Shown: positions 1 through 9,202, counted from the stretch's first letter. The stretch: DNA of 64,000 nt from CAIKZZ01 sp035604595 (GCA_035604595.1 DATNIE010000008.1:62001-126000); one strand, 5' to 3'. Translations and numbers: made by a program. Notes: generated from the letters alone by a model not told the origin.

Positions 1-748
1 ACGGGTAGCCCATCTCGCCGGCGAGCGCCATCAGCGCGTGGCGGACCGCCCGGCTGGTGGCATCCCCGGCCGCCCAGCTCTTCCGGGAACCGGTGTTCGG
101 CGCATGCCGGTAGGTCCTGAGCGCGCCGCCGTCGAGCCAGGCGTTGGAGACGGCGTTGATGACCTGCTCGCGCGTGCCGCCGAGGAGTGCCGTCACGACC
201 GCGGTGCTCGCGACCCGCACCAGGATCACGTGGTCGAGTCCGACCTTGTTGAACGCATTCTCAAGCGCCGTGACGCCCTGGATTTCGTGCGCCTTGATCA
301 TGGCGGTCAGCACGTCGCGCACGGTCAGCGGCGCGCCGCCTTCGGCGAGCCGCTTGCGAGACAGCCAGTCCGCAACGGCCAGTATCCCGCCGAGGTTGTC
401 GGACGGGTGCCCCCACTCGGCCGCGAGCCAGGTGTCATTGAAGTCGAGCCAGCGAATCATGCAGCCGATGTTGAACGCCGCCTGCACCGGGTCGAGCTCG
501 TAGCTCGTGCCCGGCACCCGCGCACCGCCCAGCATCGTCGCGCCCGGGACGACGGGGCCCATCAGCTTCGTGCAGGCCGGGTACTTGAGCGCCTGGAACC
601 CGCAGGCCAGCGTGTCCATCAGGCAGTAGCGGGCGGTGTCGTAGGCGAGCTCGCTGAAGTTTCGGCCGTGAACGGCGTACTCGGCGATATCGACGAGCAC
701 CTGATCGGGCTCGGGGCGCTTGGCGGACTTGGAATCGGAGCTGGACAT
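1..748 (-). CDS. prpD: 2-methylcitrate dehydratase PrpD (5' part, runs off left edge)
   Basis: PrpD dehydrates 2-methylcitrate to 2-methyl-cis-aconitate in the methylcitrate route for propionyl-CoA. Only the first 249 codons lie in the window. The ATG at 748 opens a frame that stays open to base 1 and shows the MmgE/PrpD motifs RWLDFNDTW (about residues 99-107) and HPSDNLGG (114-121), the latter a signature of true PrpD rather than distant MmgE relatives. The gene follows prpB, prpC and the DUF885 gene on the same strand, so the pathway assignment rests on both sequence and context. No break is visible in the part shown. The C-terminal half cannot be judged. Confidence 0.95.
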   Translation of the reverse strand, partial: MSSSDSKSAKRPEPDQVLVDIAEYAVHGRNFSELAYDTARYCLMDTLACGFQALKYPACTKLMGPVVPGATMLGGARVPGTSYELDPVQAAFNIGCMIRWLDFNDTWLAAEWGHPSDNLGGILAVADWLSRKRLAEGGAPLTVRDVLTAMIKAHEIQGVTALENAFNKVGLDHVILVRVASTAVVTALLGGTREQVINAVSNAWLDGGALRTYRHAPNTGSRKSWAAGDATSRAVRHALMALAGEMGYP

Positions 749-882
749 GGCGCGACGGCTCGCTGGTGACGGGAAGCGGCCCGCGATGTTGATACAGCCG
801 GCCGGCGGCTGCCAGTGGTGAAGTTGCGGACTTGCGGTGGCTGGCCGTGGTCCGGGGACGAGTCCAGAGGCGGGGCTCGCCG

Positions 883-2715
883 TCAGCCCCGCGTCTTGGC
901 GATCCACTCGTCGACGAGCTTCTCGAGCAGCGTCAGCGGCACGCCGCCATTGTCGAGCACGACCGCGTGGAAGTCCTTCAGGTCGAACCGGGGCCCGAGC
1001 GCCGCGCGGGCCCTGTCCCTGAGCTCGAGAATCTTGAGCTGACCGACCTTGTAGGCACAGGCCTGGCCCGGATTGCCCATGTAGCGCTCGACCTCGGTGA
1101 CGGCCTCGCTCTCGGGCAGGCCGGTCGTGGTCACCATGTAGTCGATCGCCTGCTCGCGGCTCCAGCCCTCGGCGTGCAGCCCTGTGTCGACGACCAGGCG
1201 CACCGCGCGCAGCATCTCGTCGCGCAGGCGTCCGACGTCGCCGAACGGATCGTCCTTGTACATGCCCATCTCGGAGGCGAGCCGCTCGGCGTAGAGCGCC
1301 CAGCCCTCTGCGTAGGCCGTGTAGAGCGTCTGCTGGCGGAGCAGCGGCAGGCCCTTGAGGTTCTGCGCGATCGAGATCTGGAAGTGATGGCCGGGAATGC
1401 CCTCGTGGTAGGCGAGCGTCTTCATGACCCAGATGGGCGTCTCGCGGACATCGCGCAGGTTCGCGAAGAACGTCCCCGGCCGCGTGCCGTCCATCGCGCC
1501 GGGCTGGTAGTAGGCCATCGCCGAGCCCTTCTCCGCCGCAAGCGGCACCCGTTCGACGGCGAGCTTGGTCGGCGGCAGCGTCCGGAAGTACTCGGGCAGG
1601 CGCGCGGTGACCTCGTCGAGGATCTGCTGGTATCGCGCCAGCAGCTGCTTGCGGCCCTCATCGCTGTCCGAGACGAGGAACCGCGGGTCGGCTCTGAGCG
1701 CCTGGATGCGCTCGGCGACCGTGCCGGTTGTCAGCCCCTGGCTTTTCAGCAGCGCATCGAGCTCGGCGTCGATGCGCGCGACCTCGCGAAGTCCGAGCTG
1801 ATGCACCTGCTCCGGCGTGTAATCGGTGGTCGTCATTTGCTTGAGGGTCACGGCGTAGTAGGCCGCGCCGTCCGGAAGCCTGCCGACGCCTGCTCCCTGG
1901 GTCGCGGCCGCAGGGCGCTCGGTCTCGAGCGCCGCCGTCATCCGCGCGTAGGCCGGGTAGACGCCGTCCTTGAGGGCCGCGGCCGCCTGGCGCGCGAGCT
2001 CCGATTGCTGCTCCGCGGCCAGACCCTTGGCCGTCTTCATCCGCTCGACGAAGGTCACGACGAGCGGGTTGTCCTCCGGCTTCGGGCTCATGGTGTCCTT
2101 GATGCCGGCCTCGGCTTTGTCGAGCAGCGACACCGGCAGCACGACCCCCGCCTTCGCCTGGCGCTCCATCTCGGCGGTCAGCCCGTCGAGCTTGCCGCCC
2201 ATTGCTTCGAGGCGCTTGACGTAGTTGCGCGCGGTCTTCTCGTTCCTCACGACATGCCCCGTCTCGAGAAAGCTCGGCAGCGCCTCCTGCGCCCCCCACA
2301 TCGGGGCGATCGGGTACAGGCCCTCGGACGACAGCCAGTCGAAGCGCTTGTACGCCAGTTGCGTCTCCCACTGGTCGAGCAGGATGTCGTAGGTGATCTG
2401 GTCCTGGCGATCGAGCTGGGCGCGGTCGAACCGCCTCACCTCGGCCGCGAAGCGCTCGGCGAGCGCATAGTCATCGTCGCGCTTCTTGACGCCGACTTCC
2501 GCGAGCTTGCCGGAATGGCGGTCGAAGATTGTGCCGTCGACGATCCCCACCTGTGTGAACACCTCGGGATTGCGGGTGAGGTACACGATCGCCTGGCGGT
2601 TGGCGAGCTCATTGATCGTGAACGGCTTGCCGAAGCCGATCCGGTACGCGCAGTAGCCGCCGACCACGAGCACCGCGAGCCCGATCCAGCCAAGGACTTT
2701 CCAGACCTTCTTCAT
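883..2715 (-). CDS. DUF885 family membrane-anchored metallopeptidase-like protein
   Basis: This 610-residue protein starts with a positively charged tip and one hydrophobic segment (about residues 7-25), so it is probably anchored in the inner membrane and faces the periplasm. The hallmark HEGIPGHH motif lies near residue 436, followed near residue 465 by YAEGWALYAE. Both are typical of the DUF885 family, whose fold resembles zinc carboxypeptidases/oligopeptidases; the two motifs would supply the zinc histidines and downstream acidic ligand. Substrate is unknown. It sits between prpC and prpD on the same strand with gaps of 224 and 134 bases, so it may be co-transcribed with methylcitrate genes, but nothing in the sequence links its activity to propionate. 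Family assignment is firm; function is inferred. Confidence 0.88.
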   Translation of the reverse strand: MKKVWKVLGWIGLAVLVVGGYCAYRIGFGKPFTINELANRQAIVYLTRNPEVFTQVGIVDGTIFDRHSGKLAEVGVKKRDDDYALAERFAAEVRRFDRAQLDRQDQITYDILLDQWETQLAYKRFDWLSSEGLYPIAPMWGAQEALPSFLETGHVVRNEKTARNYVKRLEAMGGKLDGLTAEMERQAKAGVVLPVSLLDKAEAGIKDTMSPKPEDNPLVVTFVERMKTAKGLAAEQQSELARQAAAALKDGVYPAYARMTAALETERPAAATQGAGVGRLPDGAAYYAVTLKQMTTTDYTPEQVHQLGLREVARIDAELDALLKSQGLTTGTVAERIQALRADPRFLVSDSDEGRKQLLARYQQILDEVTARLPEYFRTLPPTKLAVERVPLAAEKGSAMAYYQPGAMDGTRPGTFFANLRDVRETPIWVMKTLAYHEGIPGHHFQISIAQNLKGLPLLRQQTLYTAYAEGWALYAERLASEMGMYKDDPFGDVGRLRDEMLRAVRLVVDTGLHAEGWSREQAIDYMVTTTGLPESEAVTEVERYMGNPGQACAYKVGQLKILELRDRARAALGPRFDLKDFHAVVLDNGGVPLTLLEKLVDEWIAKTRG

Positions 2716-2939
2716 GCAGCAAACCCCTTTGCGATCATCTGTTGGGCGTGGGCTCGGTCACGGCCGTCGCGGGCGGCGCCCCGGCACCCGCCCCGGTGTC
2801 CATTCTCCGGCCCGCAGCCGATGCCCGGACGCGAAGCCCGGAAGTGTCGGCGATCAGCGGTCCTCAGGTCACGGCGTTCGTCGCGCCGCACGGGCGGGTC
2901 GTCGCATCGCGGTCGCGACTGCGGCTCTCCTCCCGCCGC

Positions 2940-4106
2940 TCAAGGGCGCTCGGCAAGCGGGACGAACGGCCGGGGCTCGGGTCCGGTGTAGGTGGCACTC
3001 GGGCGGATGATCTTGCCGTCCTCGCGCTGCTCTATCACATGGGCGCACCAGCCGGTGGTCCGGGAAATCACGAACACCGGCGTGAACATCGGCGTCGGCA
3101 CGCCCATCATGTGGTAGCTGACGGCGCTGAACCAGTCGAGGTTCGGGAACATGTTCTTGGCGTCGCGCATCACGGCCTCGAGCCGCGCGGCGACCTCGAA
3201 CATCCGGGTGTCGCCCGCCAGCGTCGACAGATGCTTCGCGACCCGCTTGATGATCTCGTTGCGGGGGTCGGCAATCGTGTAGACGGGATGGCCGAAGCCG
3301 ATGATCACTTCCTTGGCCGCGACGCGACGGCGAACGTCCGTCTCGGCCTCGTCGGGCGTCACGTAGCGCTTCTGGACCTCGAAGGCCATCTCGTTGGCAC
3401 CGCCGTGCTTGGGCCCGCGCAGCGCGCCGATCGCGCCGGTGATCGCCGAGTAGATGTCGGAGCCGGTTCCGGCGATCACGCGCGCGGCGAAGGTGCTGGC
3501 GTTGAACTCGTGCTCGGCGTAGAGGTTGAGCGAGGTGTGCATCGCCCGCACCCAGTCCGCCGGCGGCGCCTTGCCGTGCAGCAGGTGCAGGAAATGCCCG
3601 CCGATCGAGTCATCGTCGGTCTCGAGCTCGATGCGCCGCCCGCCGCGGCTGTAGTGGTGCCAGTAGCACAGCACCGAGGCCAGGCTCGCGATCAGCCGGT
3701 CGGCGATGTCGCGTGCGCCGGCCGCGCCGTGGTCGTCCCTCTCCGGCAGCGCGCAGCCGAGGGCCGAGACGCCGGTGCGCATCACATCCATGGGGTGGGA
3801 CGCCGCCGGCAGCGCCTCGAGGACGCGGCGCACCGAGTCGGGCAGGCCCCGCAGGCGCTTGAGCTTCAGCTTGTAGGCGGCCAATTCCGCGGCGTTCGGC
3901 AGGCTGCCGTGGATCAGCAGGTGGGCGATCTCCTCGAACTCGGCGTTCTCGGCCGTCTCGAGGATGTCGTAGCCCCGGTAGTGCAGGTCGTTGCCGGTGC
4001 GGCCGACGGTGCACAGCGCGGTGTTGCCGGCGGCGACACCGGACAGCGCAACCGATTTCTTCGGACGAGGGCCTGCCGATCCAGGCGTGTTCACGGCATC
4101 CGACAC
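2940..4106 (-). CDS. prpC: 2-methylcitrate synthase / citrate synthase PrpC
   Basis: PrpC condenses propionyl-CoA with oxaloacetate to give 2-methylcitrate. The frame is open further upstream into prpB, but a GTG at 4106 preceded by GGAGG at 8 bases is the best start and gives 388 residues, the usual PrpC length. N-terminal VGRTGNDLHYRGYDI, the active-site region GFGHPVYTIADPR near residue 270 and a C-terminal ISRTTGWCAHVIEQ segment match the short bacterial citrate/methylcitrate synthases. The gene begins 31 bases after the prpB stop, so the two are very likely one operon. Specificity for propionyl-CoA over acetyl-CoA is inferred from the neighbours prpB and prpD. Confidence 0.95.
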   Translation of the reverse strand: MSDAVNTPGSAGPRPKKSVALSGVAAGNTALCTVGRTGNDLHYRGYDILETAENAEFEEIAHLLIHGSLPNAAELAAYKLKLKRLRGLPDSVRRVLEALPAASHPMDVMRTGVSALGCALPERDDHGAAGARDIADRLIASLASVLCYWHHYSRGGRRIELETDDDSIGGHFLHLLHGKAPPADWVRAMHTSLNLYAEHEFNASTFAARVIAGTGSDIYSAITGAIGALRGPKHGGANEMAFEVQKRYVTPDEAETDVRRRVAAKEVIIGFGHPVYTIADPRNEIIKRVAKHLSTLAGDTRMFEVAARLEAVMRDAKNMFPNLDWFSAVSYHMMGVPTPMFTPVFVISRTTGWCAHVIEQREDGKIIRPSATYTGPEPRPFVPLAERP

Positions 4107-4137
4107 GACGGTGTCCTCCGCTGCGTGGGGGGAACGG

Positions 4138-5019
4138 TCATTTCGAGAACAGCTCGTCGAGCTTGCGCTCGTAGGCATGGTAGCCGAGCACCTCGTAGAG
4201 CTCGGCGCGCGGTTGCATGCCGTCGAGCACGCCCTGCTGCGTGCCGGAGCGGCGGATTTCGCCGTAGACCGCAAGCGCCGCCCGCGACATCGCCCGGAAC
4301 GCCGACAGGGGATAGAGCACGAGGCCGAGGCCGGCTGACGTGAGCTCCGCGAGCGTGTACAGCGGCGTCTTGCCGAACTCGGTGATGTTCGCGAGCACCG
4401 GCACAGCGATCGCGCTCGTGAACTGCCGGTACTCCTCGAGCGTCACCAGCGCCTCGGCGAAGATCATGTCGGCGCCAGCCTCGACATAGCAGAGCGCGCG
4501 GTCGACCGCCGCCTGCTGCCCCTCGACCGCGTGTGCGTCGGTGCGGGCCATGATCACGAACTCATCGTCGGTGCGGCCATCGACCGCCGCCTTGATGCGA
4601 TCGGCCATCTCCTCCTTGGACACCAGCGCCTTGCCGGGGCGGTGGCCGCAGCGCTTCGCCTGCACCTGGTCCTCGATGTGCATCCCCGCCGCCCCCGACT
4701 TGATGAAGTCGTGGCTCGTCCGCGCGATGTTGAATGCCGCGCCCCACCCGGTGTCAGCGTCTACCAGCAGCGGCAGCTCGGTCGCCCCGGTGATCCGGCG
4801 GATGTCCTCGCACACGTCGTTGAGCGAGGTAATCCCGAGGTCCGGCAGGCCGAAGGAGGCGTTCGCCACCCCGGCGCCCGACAGGTACAGGGCCTTGAAC
4901 CCGGCCTTCCCGGCCAGCAGTGCGCTGTAGGCGTTGACGGCGCCGACCACCTGCAGCGGCCGTTCCTGCCCGAGCGCGGCCCAGAGGCGCGCCCCGGCCG
5001 AGGTGGGGATCTTGGACAT
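4138..5019 (-). CDS. prpB: Methylisocitrate lyase PrpB
   Basis: PrpB cleaves 2-methylisocitrate into pyruvate and succinate, the last step of the methylcitrate cycle. The 293-residue frame has the family length. The catalytic-loop motif KRCGH lies at residues 122-126 (Cys125 as acid/base), the metal-binding VDADTGWG at 86-93 and the HIEDQ motif at 114-118, all as in isocitrate lyase-superfamily members specific for methylisocitrate. It is the first gene of the prpB-prpC unit. A TACAAT hexamer on the minus strand (5048-5053) in the short gap before it could be a -10 element, though no good -35 is seen. No prpR/prpQ regulator gene is next to it in the window. Confidence 0.97.
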   Translation of the reverse strand: MSKIPTSAGARLWAALGQERPLQVVGAVNAYSALLAGKAGFKALYLSGAGVANASFGLPDLGITSLNDVCEDIRRITGATELPLLVDADTGWGAAFNIARTSHDFIKSGAAGMHIEDQVQAKRCGHRPGKALVSKEEMADRIKAAVDGRTDDEFVIMARTDAHAVEGQQAAVDRALCYVEAGADMIFAEALVTLEEYRQFTSAIAVPVLANITEFGKTPLYTLAELTSAGLGLVLYPLSAFRAMSRAALAVYGEIRRSGTQQGVLDGMQPRAELYEVLGYHAYERKLDELFSK

Positions 5020-5055
5020 CGTGAGCGCCTTTAGTCGTGCACGCTCGATTGTAGC

Positions 5056-6045
5056 TCACCCGATCCGCACCAGCGTCCGGCCCTGGACGGTGCCGGCGAT
5101 GTAGTCGGCAAACGCGCCCGGCAGTTCATCGAAGGCGATCGAGTGCGCGCAGATCCGCTCGAGGTGCCGGGGCTTAAGGTCGGTCGCGATCCGCGCCCAC
5201 ACCGCGAGCCGCTGTTCGCGGGGATTGGCAACCGAGTTGATTCCAAGCAGGCTCACGCCCCTCAAGATGAACGGCATCACCGTTGTATGCAGATCGGCGC
5301 TCGCCGCGAGTCCGATGCTCGCGATGTTGCCCCCGTAACCGACCGTCCGCGTGAGCCAGGTCAGGATCTCGCCGCCGAGGCTGTCGATCGCACCCGCCCA
5401 CTGTGCCGCCTCGAGCGGCCGTTTGCCGAGGTCGATCTGCTGGCGCTTGAGCACCCGCGCCGCGCCGATCGCCTCAAGATAGCCGCCCGCCTCGGCCTTG
5501 CCGCTGACCGCGACGACCTGGTAGCCACGGCCAGCGAGCATGTCGATCGCGAGCGACCCCACGCCGCCGCTCGCGCCGGTCACGATGATCGGGCCCTGCT
5601 GCGGGGTCTGGCCGTTCTGCTCCATCCGGTGTATCCCGAGCGCTGCGGTGAAGCCGGCCGTGCCGATGCGCATCGAGTCGGCGAGCGTCAGCCCCTGCGG
5701 CAGCGGTATCACCCATTCGGGGTTGACCCGGGCGTACTCGGCGTAGCCCCCGTCGTGGGTCTCGGAGAGCCCGCAGCCGGTCACCAGCACTTCATCGCCC
5801 CGATGGAAGCGCGCATCGCTCGAGGACTCGACCTCGCCCGCGAGGTCGATGCCGGCGACCAGCGGATAGCGCCGCAGGATGCGCCCGGTGCCGGTGGCGG
5901 CGAGCGCATCCTTGTAGTTGATGGTCGAGTATCGGACGCGGATCACTACCTCGCCCGGCGAGAGCTCCTCGAGCGGGATCGTGTCGAAGCGCGCCACGAT
6001 CTTGGCGTCGATCTCGTGGATCCGGAAAGCCCTGAAGGTAGGCAT
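5056..6045 (-). CDS. YhdH/AcuI-type quinone oxidoreductase, probable acryloyl-CoA reductase
   Basis: A zinc-free medium-chain dehydrogenase/reductase of 329 residues. I start it at the ATG at 6045, which has GGGAGG just upstream, instead of an earlier in-frame ATG inside the previous gene. The N-terminal STINYKDALAATGTGRI and the nucleotide-binding VTGASGGVGSLAIDML segment are characteristic of the YhdH/YhfP branch. AcuI members of this branch reduce acryloyl-CoA to propionyl-CoA with NADPH. Its place directly before prpB, which consumes the product pathway, supports that role here, but general quinone reductase activity cannot be excluded. It ends 36 bases before prpB and starts 20 bases after the stop of the MBL-fold gene, so the three may be one transcript. 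Confidence 0.85.
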   Translation of the reverse strand: MPTFRAFRIHEIDAKIVARFDTIPLEELSPGEVVIRVRYSTINYKDALAATGTGRILRRYPLVAGIDLAGEVESSSDARFHRGDEVLVTGCGLSETHDGGYAEYARVNPEWVIPLPQGLTLADSMRIGTAGFTAALGIHRMEQNGQTPQQGPIIVTGASGGVGSLAIDMLAGRGYQVVAVSGKAEAGGYLEAIGAARVLKRQQIDLGKRPLEAAQWAGAIDSLGGEILTWLTRTVGYGGNIASIGLAASADLHTTVMPFILRGVSLLGINSVANPREQRLAVWARIATDLKPRHLERICAHSIAFDELPGAFADYIAGTVQGRTLVRIG

Positions 6046-6065
6046 CGTCTGTCCTCCCGCCATGC

Positions 6066-7043
6066 TCAGGCCGGGCAGCGGCTGAGCCACACGTCGAGCC
6101 CCTGCACGTCGAGCTCAACGTCCATATCCAGCAGCCTGTGCCGGCGCGCGGGATCCGGGTCGAACCCGTGCGCATCGAGTGCCGCCGACACCCAGCGGAA
6201 CAGGTCCTCGGTCATCCGCGCGGTGCGCATGGGATCGCGCTCGTGGCGTCGCGCGAGCTCGACGTACGCGTCGATCCCGGCGTGCAAATCCCGTCCAAGG
6301 CGCGCGAGGTCGGTCACCCGGCCATAGTGGGTCAGGTAGACGGCCCGCGGCCGGACGGAGAGGATTCGGTCGGTCGAGGCGTGAAGCTGTTCCGGGTCGA
6401 AGTGCGGCGGGGTCGTCGCCGGCATGACGAACGCGCGACCGTCGACGTCGATTTCGCGGTACGAGACGCCGAAGTTGTCGCCCGCGAATACGCCGTCCGT
6501 GTCGAGATCCACGATCACGTAATGATGCAGCGCGTGCCCGGGCGTGTGCAGGAACTCGAACGTCCGGCCGGCGAGCGCCAGCCGCGAGCCGTCTTCGGTC
6601 ACGACGATGCGCTCCGGCGCGATCGGCACGATCTCACCGTACAGGCGCGCGTAGAAGTCCTCGCCGTAGACCCGCTTGGTCGCGGCGATCAGTTTCGAGG
6701 GGTCCGCGAGGTGCGCGGCGCCGCGCGGATGGATGACCGCCCGCGCGTTTGGCAGGTGCCGCATCAGTGCCCCGGCGCCGCCGGCGTGATCGAGGTGGAT
6801 ATGCGTCACGAACACCCAGTCGACCGCCTCGGCCGCGATGCCCTTGTGCTCGAGCGCGGCGAGCAGCGGCGGGACGGCCAGCGCCGTGCCGGTATCGACG
6901 AAGGCGGCGCGGCCGCCGTGCTCGATCAGGTGGCTGGCGTCGAGGTGGGGCCGCATGTACAGCGTGTCGACGGCGCTGATGCCGTCGCCGTAATCGATGA
7001 TTGGCGGGAACTCGGGGCCAGTCGCCTCGCGTGGCGCGCTCAC
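6066..7043 (-). CDS. MBL-fold metallo-hydrolase
   Basis: A metallo-beta-lactamase-fold hydrolase of about 325 residues. The dinuclear metal motif HIHLDHAGG lies near residue 78, followed by HTPGHALHHYVIVD, a FAGDNFGV motif and LTHYGRV, covering the usual five conserved MBL regions. There is no signal peptide, so it is probably cytoplasmic. The start is uncertain: the open frame reaches 7271, but homology-like sequence begins near a GTG at 7043 and the upstream part is arginine-rich with no family character. It heads a minus-strand run leading into the AcuI-like gene and prpB/prpC, which makes a thioesterase or lactonase role in propionate metabolism possible, though no specific substrate can be read from the sequence. 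Confidence 0.85.
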   Translation of the reverse strand: MSAPREATGPEFPPIIDYGDGISAVDTLYMRPHLDASHLIEHGGRAAFVDTGTALAVPPLLAALEHKGIAAEAVDWVFVTHIHLDHAGGAGALMRHLPNARAVIHPRGAAHLADPSKLIAATKRVYGEDFYARLYGEIVPIAPERIVVTEDGSRLALAGRTFEFLHTPGHALHHYVIVDLDTDGVFAGDNFGVSYREIDVDGRAFVMPATTPPHFDPEQLHASTDRILSVRPRAVYLTHYGRVTDLARLGRDLHAGIDAYVELARRHERDPMRTARMTEDLFRWVSAALDAHGFDPDPARRHRLLDMDVELDVQGLDVWLSRCPA

Positions 7044-7283
7044 GGCGCGGGCGCCGTGCGTGCGGCCCGCAGCGCCGCGGCGTGCGGCGGGACATCGTGC
7101 GCCCGCGTGCTGAATCCGAACACCCTCACGTTCGATCCCCCTGCGCCGACTCGACCGGCAGGTGGCGAAAGCCGCCGCATGGTACGGAGCCCCCCCGGAA
7201 AATTCCACCCGGCCACGAACCCCGCGGCGGCGGCGCTGTCGTTGTATCGTGAGGCGGCCCGCCGGCCGCACAGGGAGCCACCG

Positions 7284-8018
7284 ATGTCTCGTTCCGCGCT
7301 GCTGATGTCAGGACTGGTGCTCGCCTGGCTGCTCCCGGCCGCGCACGCCCGCGCCGAGGAGCCCGCGCCGCGCGTGCTGTCGGTCAGCGGCGAAGGTGAG
7401 GTGCGCGCGCAACCCGACCGCGCGATCGTGACGCTCGGCATCGTGTCGCGCGAGCCGACGCTCGAGGCAGCCCGCGCCGGCGCCAACCGCGTGATGGCGG
7501 CACTGCTGAAGCTCACGCGCGACCTCGGGATTGCCGAGCAGCTGGTGCACTCGACGCGGCTCAGCGTCAACCCCGAGTACACCCGCAACGAGCCGAAGCG
7601 CGAGAACCGGCTGGTTGGCTATGCGGTGCGGCGGCAGCTGCTCGTCGAGCTCAGGGACCTCGACCGGCTGGGCGAGTTGCTCGAGAAAGGCATCACCGCC
7701 GGCGCCAACGTCGTCGGCGATCCGCTCCTCGACTCCGGTCAGCGCCACGACCTGGAGCGCGAGGCGCTGGCCCGGGCGGTCGCCGATGCGCGCCAGAACG
7801 CAGCCGTGGTCGCCAAGGCGCTCGATGCGAGCGTCGGCGCGCCGCGCAGCGTCGCAACCACCGCGACGCGCAGTCCCTCGCTGGTGCCGGTGCGGCGCAT
7901 GGCGATGGCAGCGGCGGCGGCCGCCGAGGCACCCGAGACGTACCAGTCGGGCGAGCTCACGTTCAGCGCGTCCGTCAACGCAATCTTCGACCTCGTGCCG
8001 GGACCGACGCCCCGTTGA
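7284..8018 (+). CDS. SIMPL-domain (DUF541) periplasmic protein
   Basis: A 244-residue protein with a clear Sec signal peptide (charged start, hydrophobic core, Ala-x-Ala near residue 23). The mature part begins with VSGEGEVRAQPDRAIVTLGI, the typical opening of SIMPL/DUF541 (YggE-like) domains, and shows the family pattern of paired alternate strands and a long helix. E. coli YggE has been linked to oxidative-stress protection and related proteins assemble into oligomers; the role here is unknown. A GGGAG ribosome-binding site precedes the ATG. The stop codon overlaps the TTG start of the next gene, suggesting translational coupling. Confidence in the domain is high, in function low. Confidence 0.85.
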   Translation: MSRSALLMSGLVLAWLLPAAHARAEEPAPRVLSVSGEGEVRAQPDRAIVTLGIVSREPTLEAARAGANRVMAALLKLTRDLGIAEQLVHSTRLSVNPEYTRNEPKRENRLVGYAVRRQLLVELRDLDRLGELLEKGITAGANVVGDPLLDSGQRHDLEREALARAVADARQNAAVVAKALDASVGAPRSVATTATRSPSLVPVRRMAMAAAAAAEAPETYQSGELTFSASVNAIFDLVPGPTPR

Positions 8019-9193
8019 GGCGAACAGTCCTCGCCCTCGCCGGACTCGCGGGCGCGGGCGCGCTGATCGCCGCATGGCTGTGGCGCGGCACTCCGCCCGC
8101 CGAGCCCGAGGCCGGGCCGCCAGCCCACGCGCCGTTGTGGACGGTGCCGGGGGGCGCAGCCCAACCGCTGCCCGCGGCCGGCCCGGCGCCGGCCGCGGCG
8201 CGGTCCTCGGCCGTGCGCGCCGCACTGCTGCGGCGGTTCCAGGGCACTGCGCCGCCGCGCGAACTCCTCGACCGGCTGGTCGCGGGCGACGTCGCCTCTG
8301 TCGCCCGGCAGCTGGCCGCCGGGGACGAGCCTGGCACCGCGGCCCGGCTGTGGGACCTGGCGGGGCTGTGCGTACCCGACAGCGGGTCCGGCCCGGCGCT
8401 GGCCGACGAGCGGGCGGCGCTCGAGGCGACGGCGAGTGATCCGGCGGCGCACGCGACGCTCGCAGCGCTGATCGGGACGCGGCACGCCTTCGCGCAGCGC
8501 CTCGCGACCGGCTGCGCCGCGACGACTCTCGACCGCGCACTGCTCGAGCGCCGGCTGGCGACGAGCGCCGCCCACGGCGATGTGGCGAGTCTCGAACGGC
8601 TCGCTGCCCTCGACCCCCAGCCGCTCGGCCGCCTGATGAGTGCCGCCGTGCTCGGCAGCCCGCGGGCCCAGTTCCGGCTCGCGCTCGAGAACCTCCCGAA
8701 GCAGCCGGATGCCGCGCGCGCGTGGCTGGAGTCCGCGGCCAAGGGGGACGCCGATGCCGAGGCCTATTACGGCGTGTGCCTGCTGAATGGCTGCTTCGGC
8801 ACGGCAGATGCCGTCGCGGCGCGCGCGGCGCTCGAGTCAGCCGCCCGCCGCGGCGCGCCCTATGCGCTGGGGCTCCTTGCCTCCGGCGCAAACGCCGACG
8901 AACTCGGTCGCTGGTCGCCCGCCGATGCACTCGTCGTCCCGGTCCCGCCCCGCGAGCCCGATGCGCTCGGCGTCGAGGCGCCGGCACGGTATGCGTGGGC
9001 AGCGCTCGCCGAGGAGCTTGCGAGCGACGGCTGCTTTGGCTTCGAGTTCGGGACGACCGCCGAGGCGCTCAGCGTACGCGCGGGCCTCGAGCGGACGCTC
9101 AGGCCGGCGGAGCTCTCGGCGGCGCGGGCCGCGGCGGCCGAGCTCGCGGCCGGCGCTGCCGGGGCCGCACGCCATGCGCTCGGCTGCGACTGA
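8015..9193 (+). CDS. Membrane-anchored protein with Sel1-like repeats
   Basis: A 392-residue frame starting at a TTG that overlaps the previous stop. The first 25 residues form a signal anchor (RRTVLALAGLAGAGALIAAWL), followed by a Pro/Ala-rich linker and a mostly helical Ala/Leu/Arg-rich body. The stretch ARAWLESAAKGDADAEAYYG, followed by RAALESAARRGAPYALGLLA, resembles Sel1-type tetratricopeptide repeats. No catalytic motif is seen. I do not recognise an orthologue. It is coupled to the SIMPL gene, so both may act in the periplasm, but this is inference. The extreme GC content makes start choice and even repeat identification uncertain. Confidence 0.6.
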   Translation: MRRTVLALAGLAGAGALIAAWLWRGTPPAEPEAGPPAHAPLWTVPGGAAQPLPAAGPAPAAARSSAVRAALLRRFQGTAPPRELLDRLVAGDVASVARQLAAGDEPGTAARLWDLAGLCVPDSGSGPALADERAALEATASDPAAHATLAALIGTRHAFAQRLATGCAATTLDRALLERRLATSAAHGDVASLERLAALDPQPLGRLMSAAVLGSPRAQFRLALENLPKQPDAARAWLESAAKGDADAEAYYGVCLLNGCFGTADAVAARAALESAARRGAPYALGLLASGANADELGRWSPADALVVPVPPREPDALGVEAPARYAWAALAEELASDGCFGFEFGTTAEALSVRAGLERTLRPAELSAARAAAAELAAGAAGAARHALGCD

Positions 9194-9202
9194 CCGATAC
9201 GC

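Noticed and set aside
2716..2939. Gap between prpC and the DUF885 gene as a possible small gene
   Set aside because: Open frames here are only ends of shadows, with no start plus ribosome-binding site and no family sequence.
832..2991. A 719-codon open frame on the plus strand opposite the DUF885 gene, with many similar long frames elsewhere (e.g. 35376-37517, 48200-50110)
   Set aside because: In GC-rich DNA antisense frames stay open by base composition. These translations are Arg/Ala/Gly/His-rich, lack motifs and lie exactly opposite well-recognised genes.
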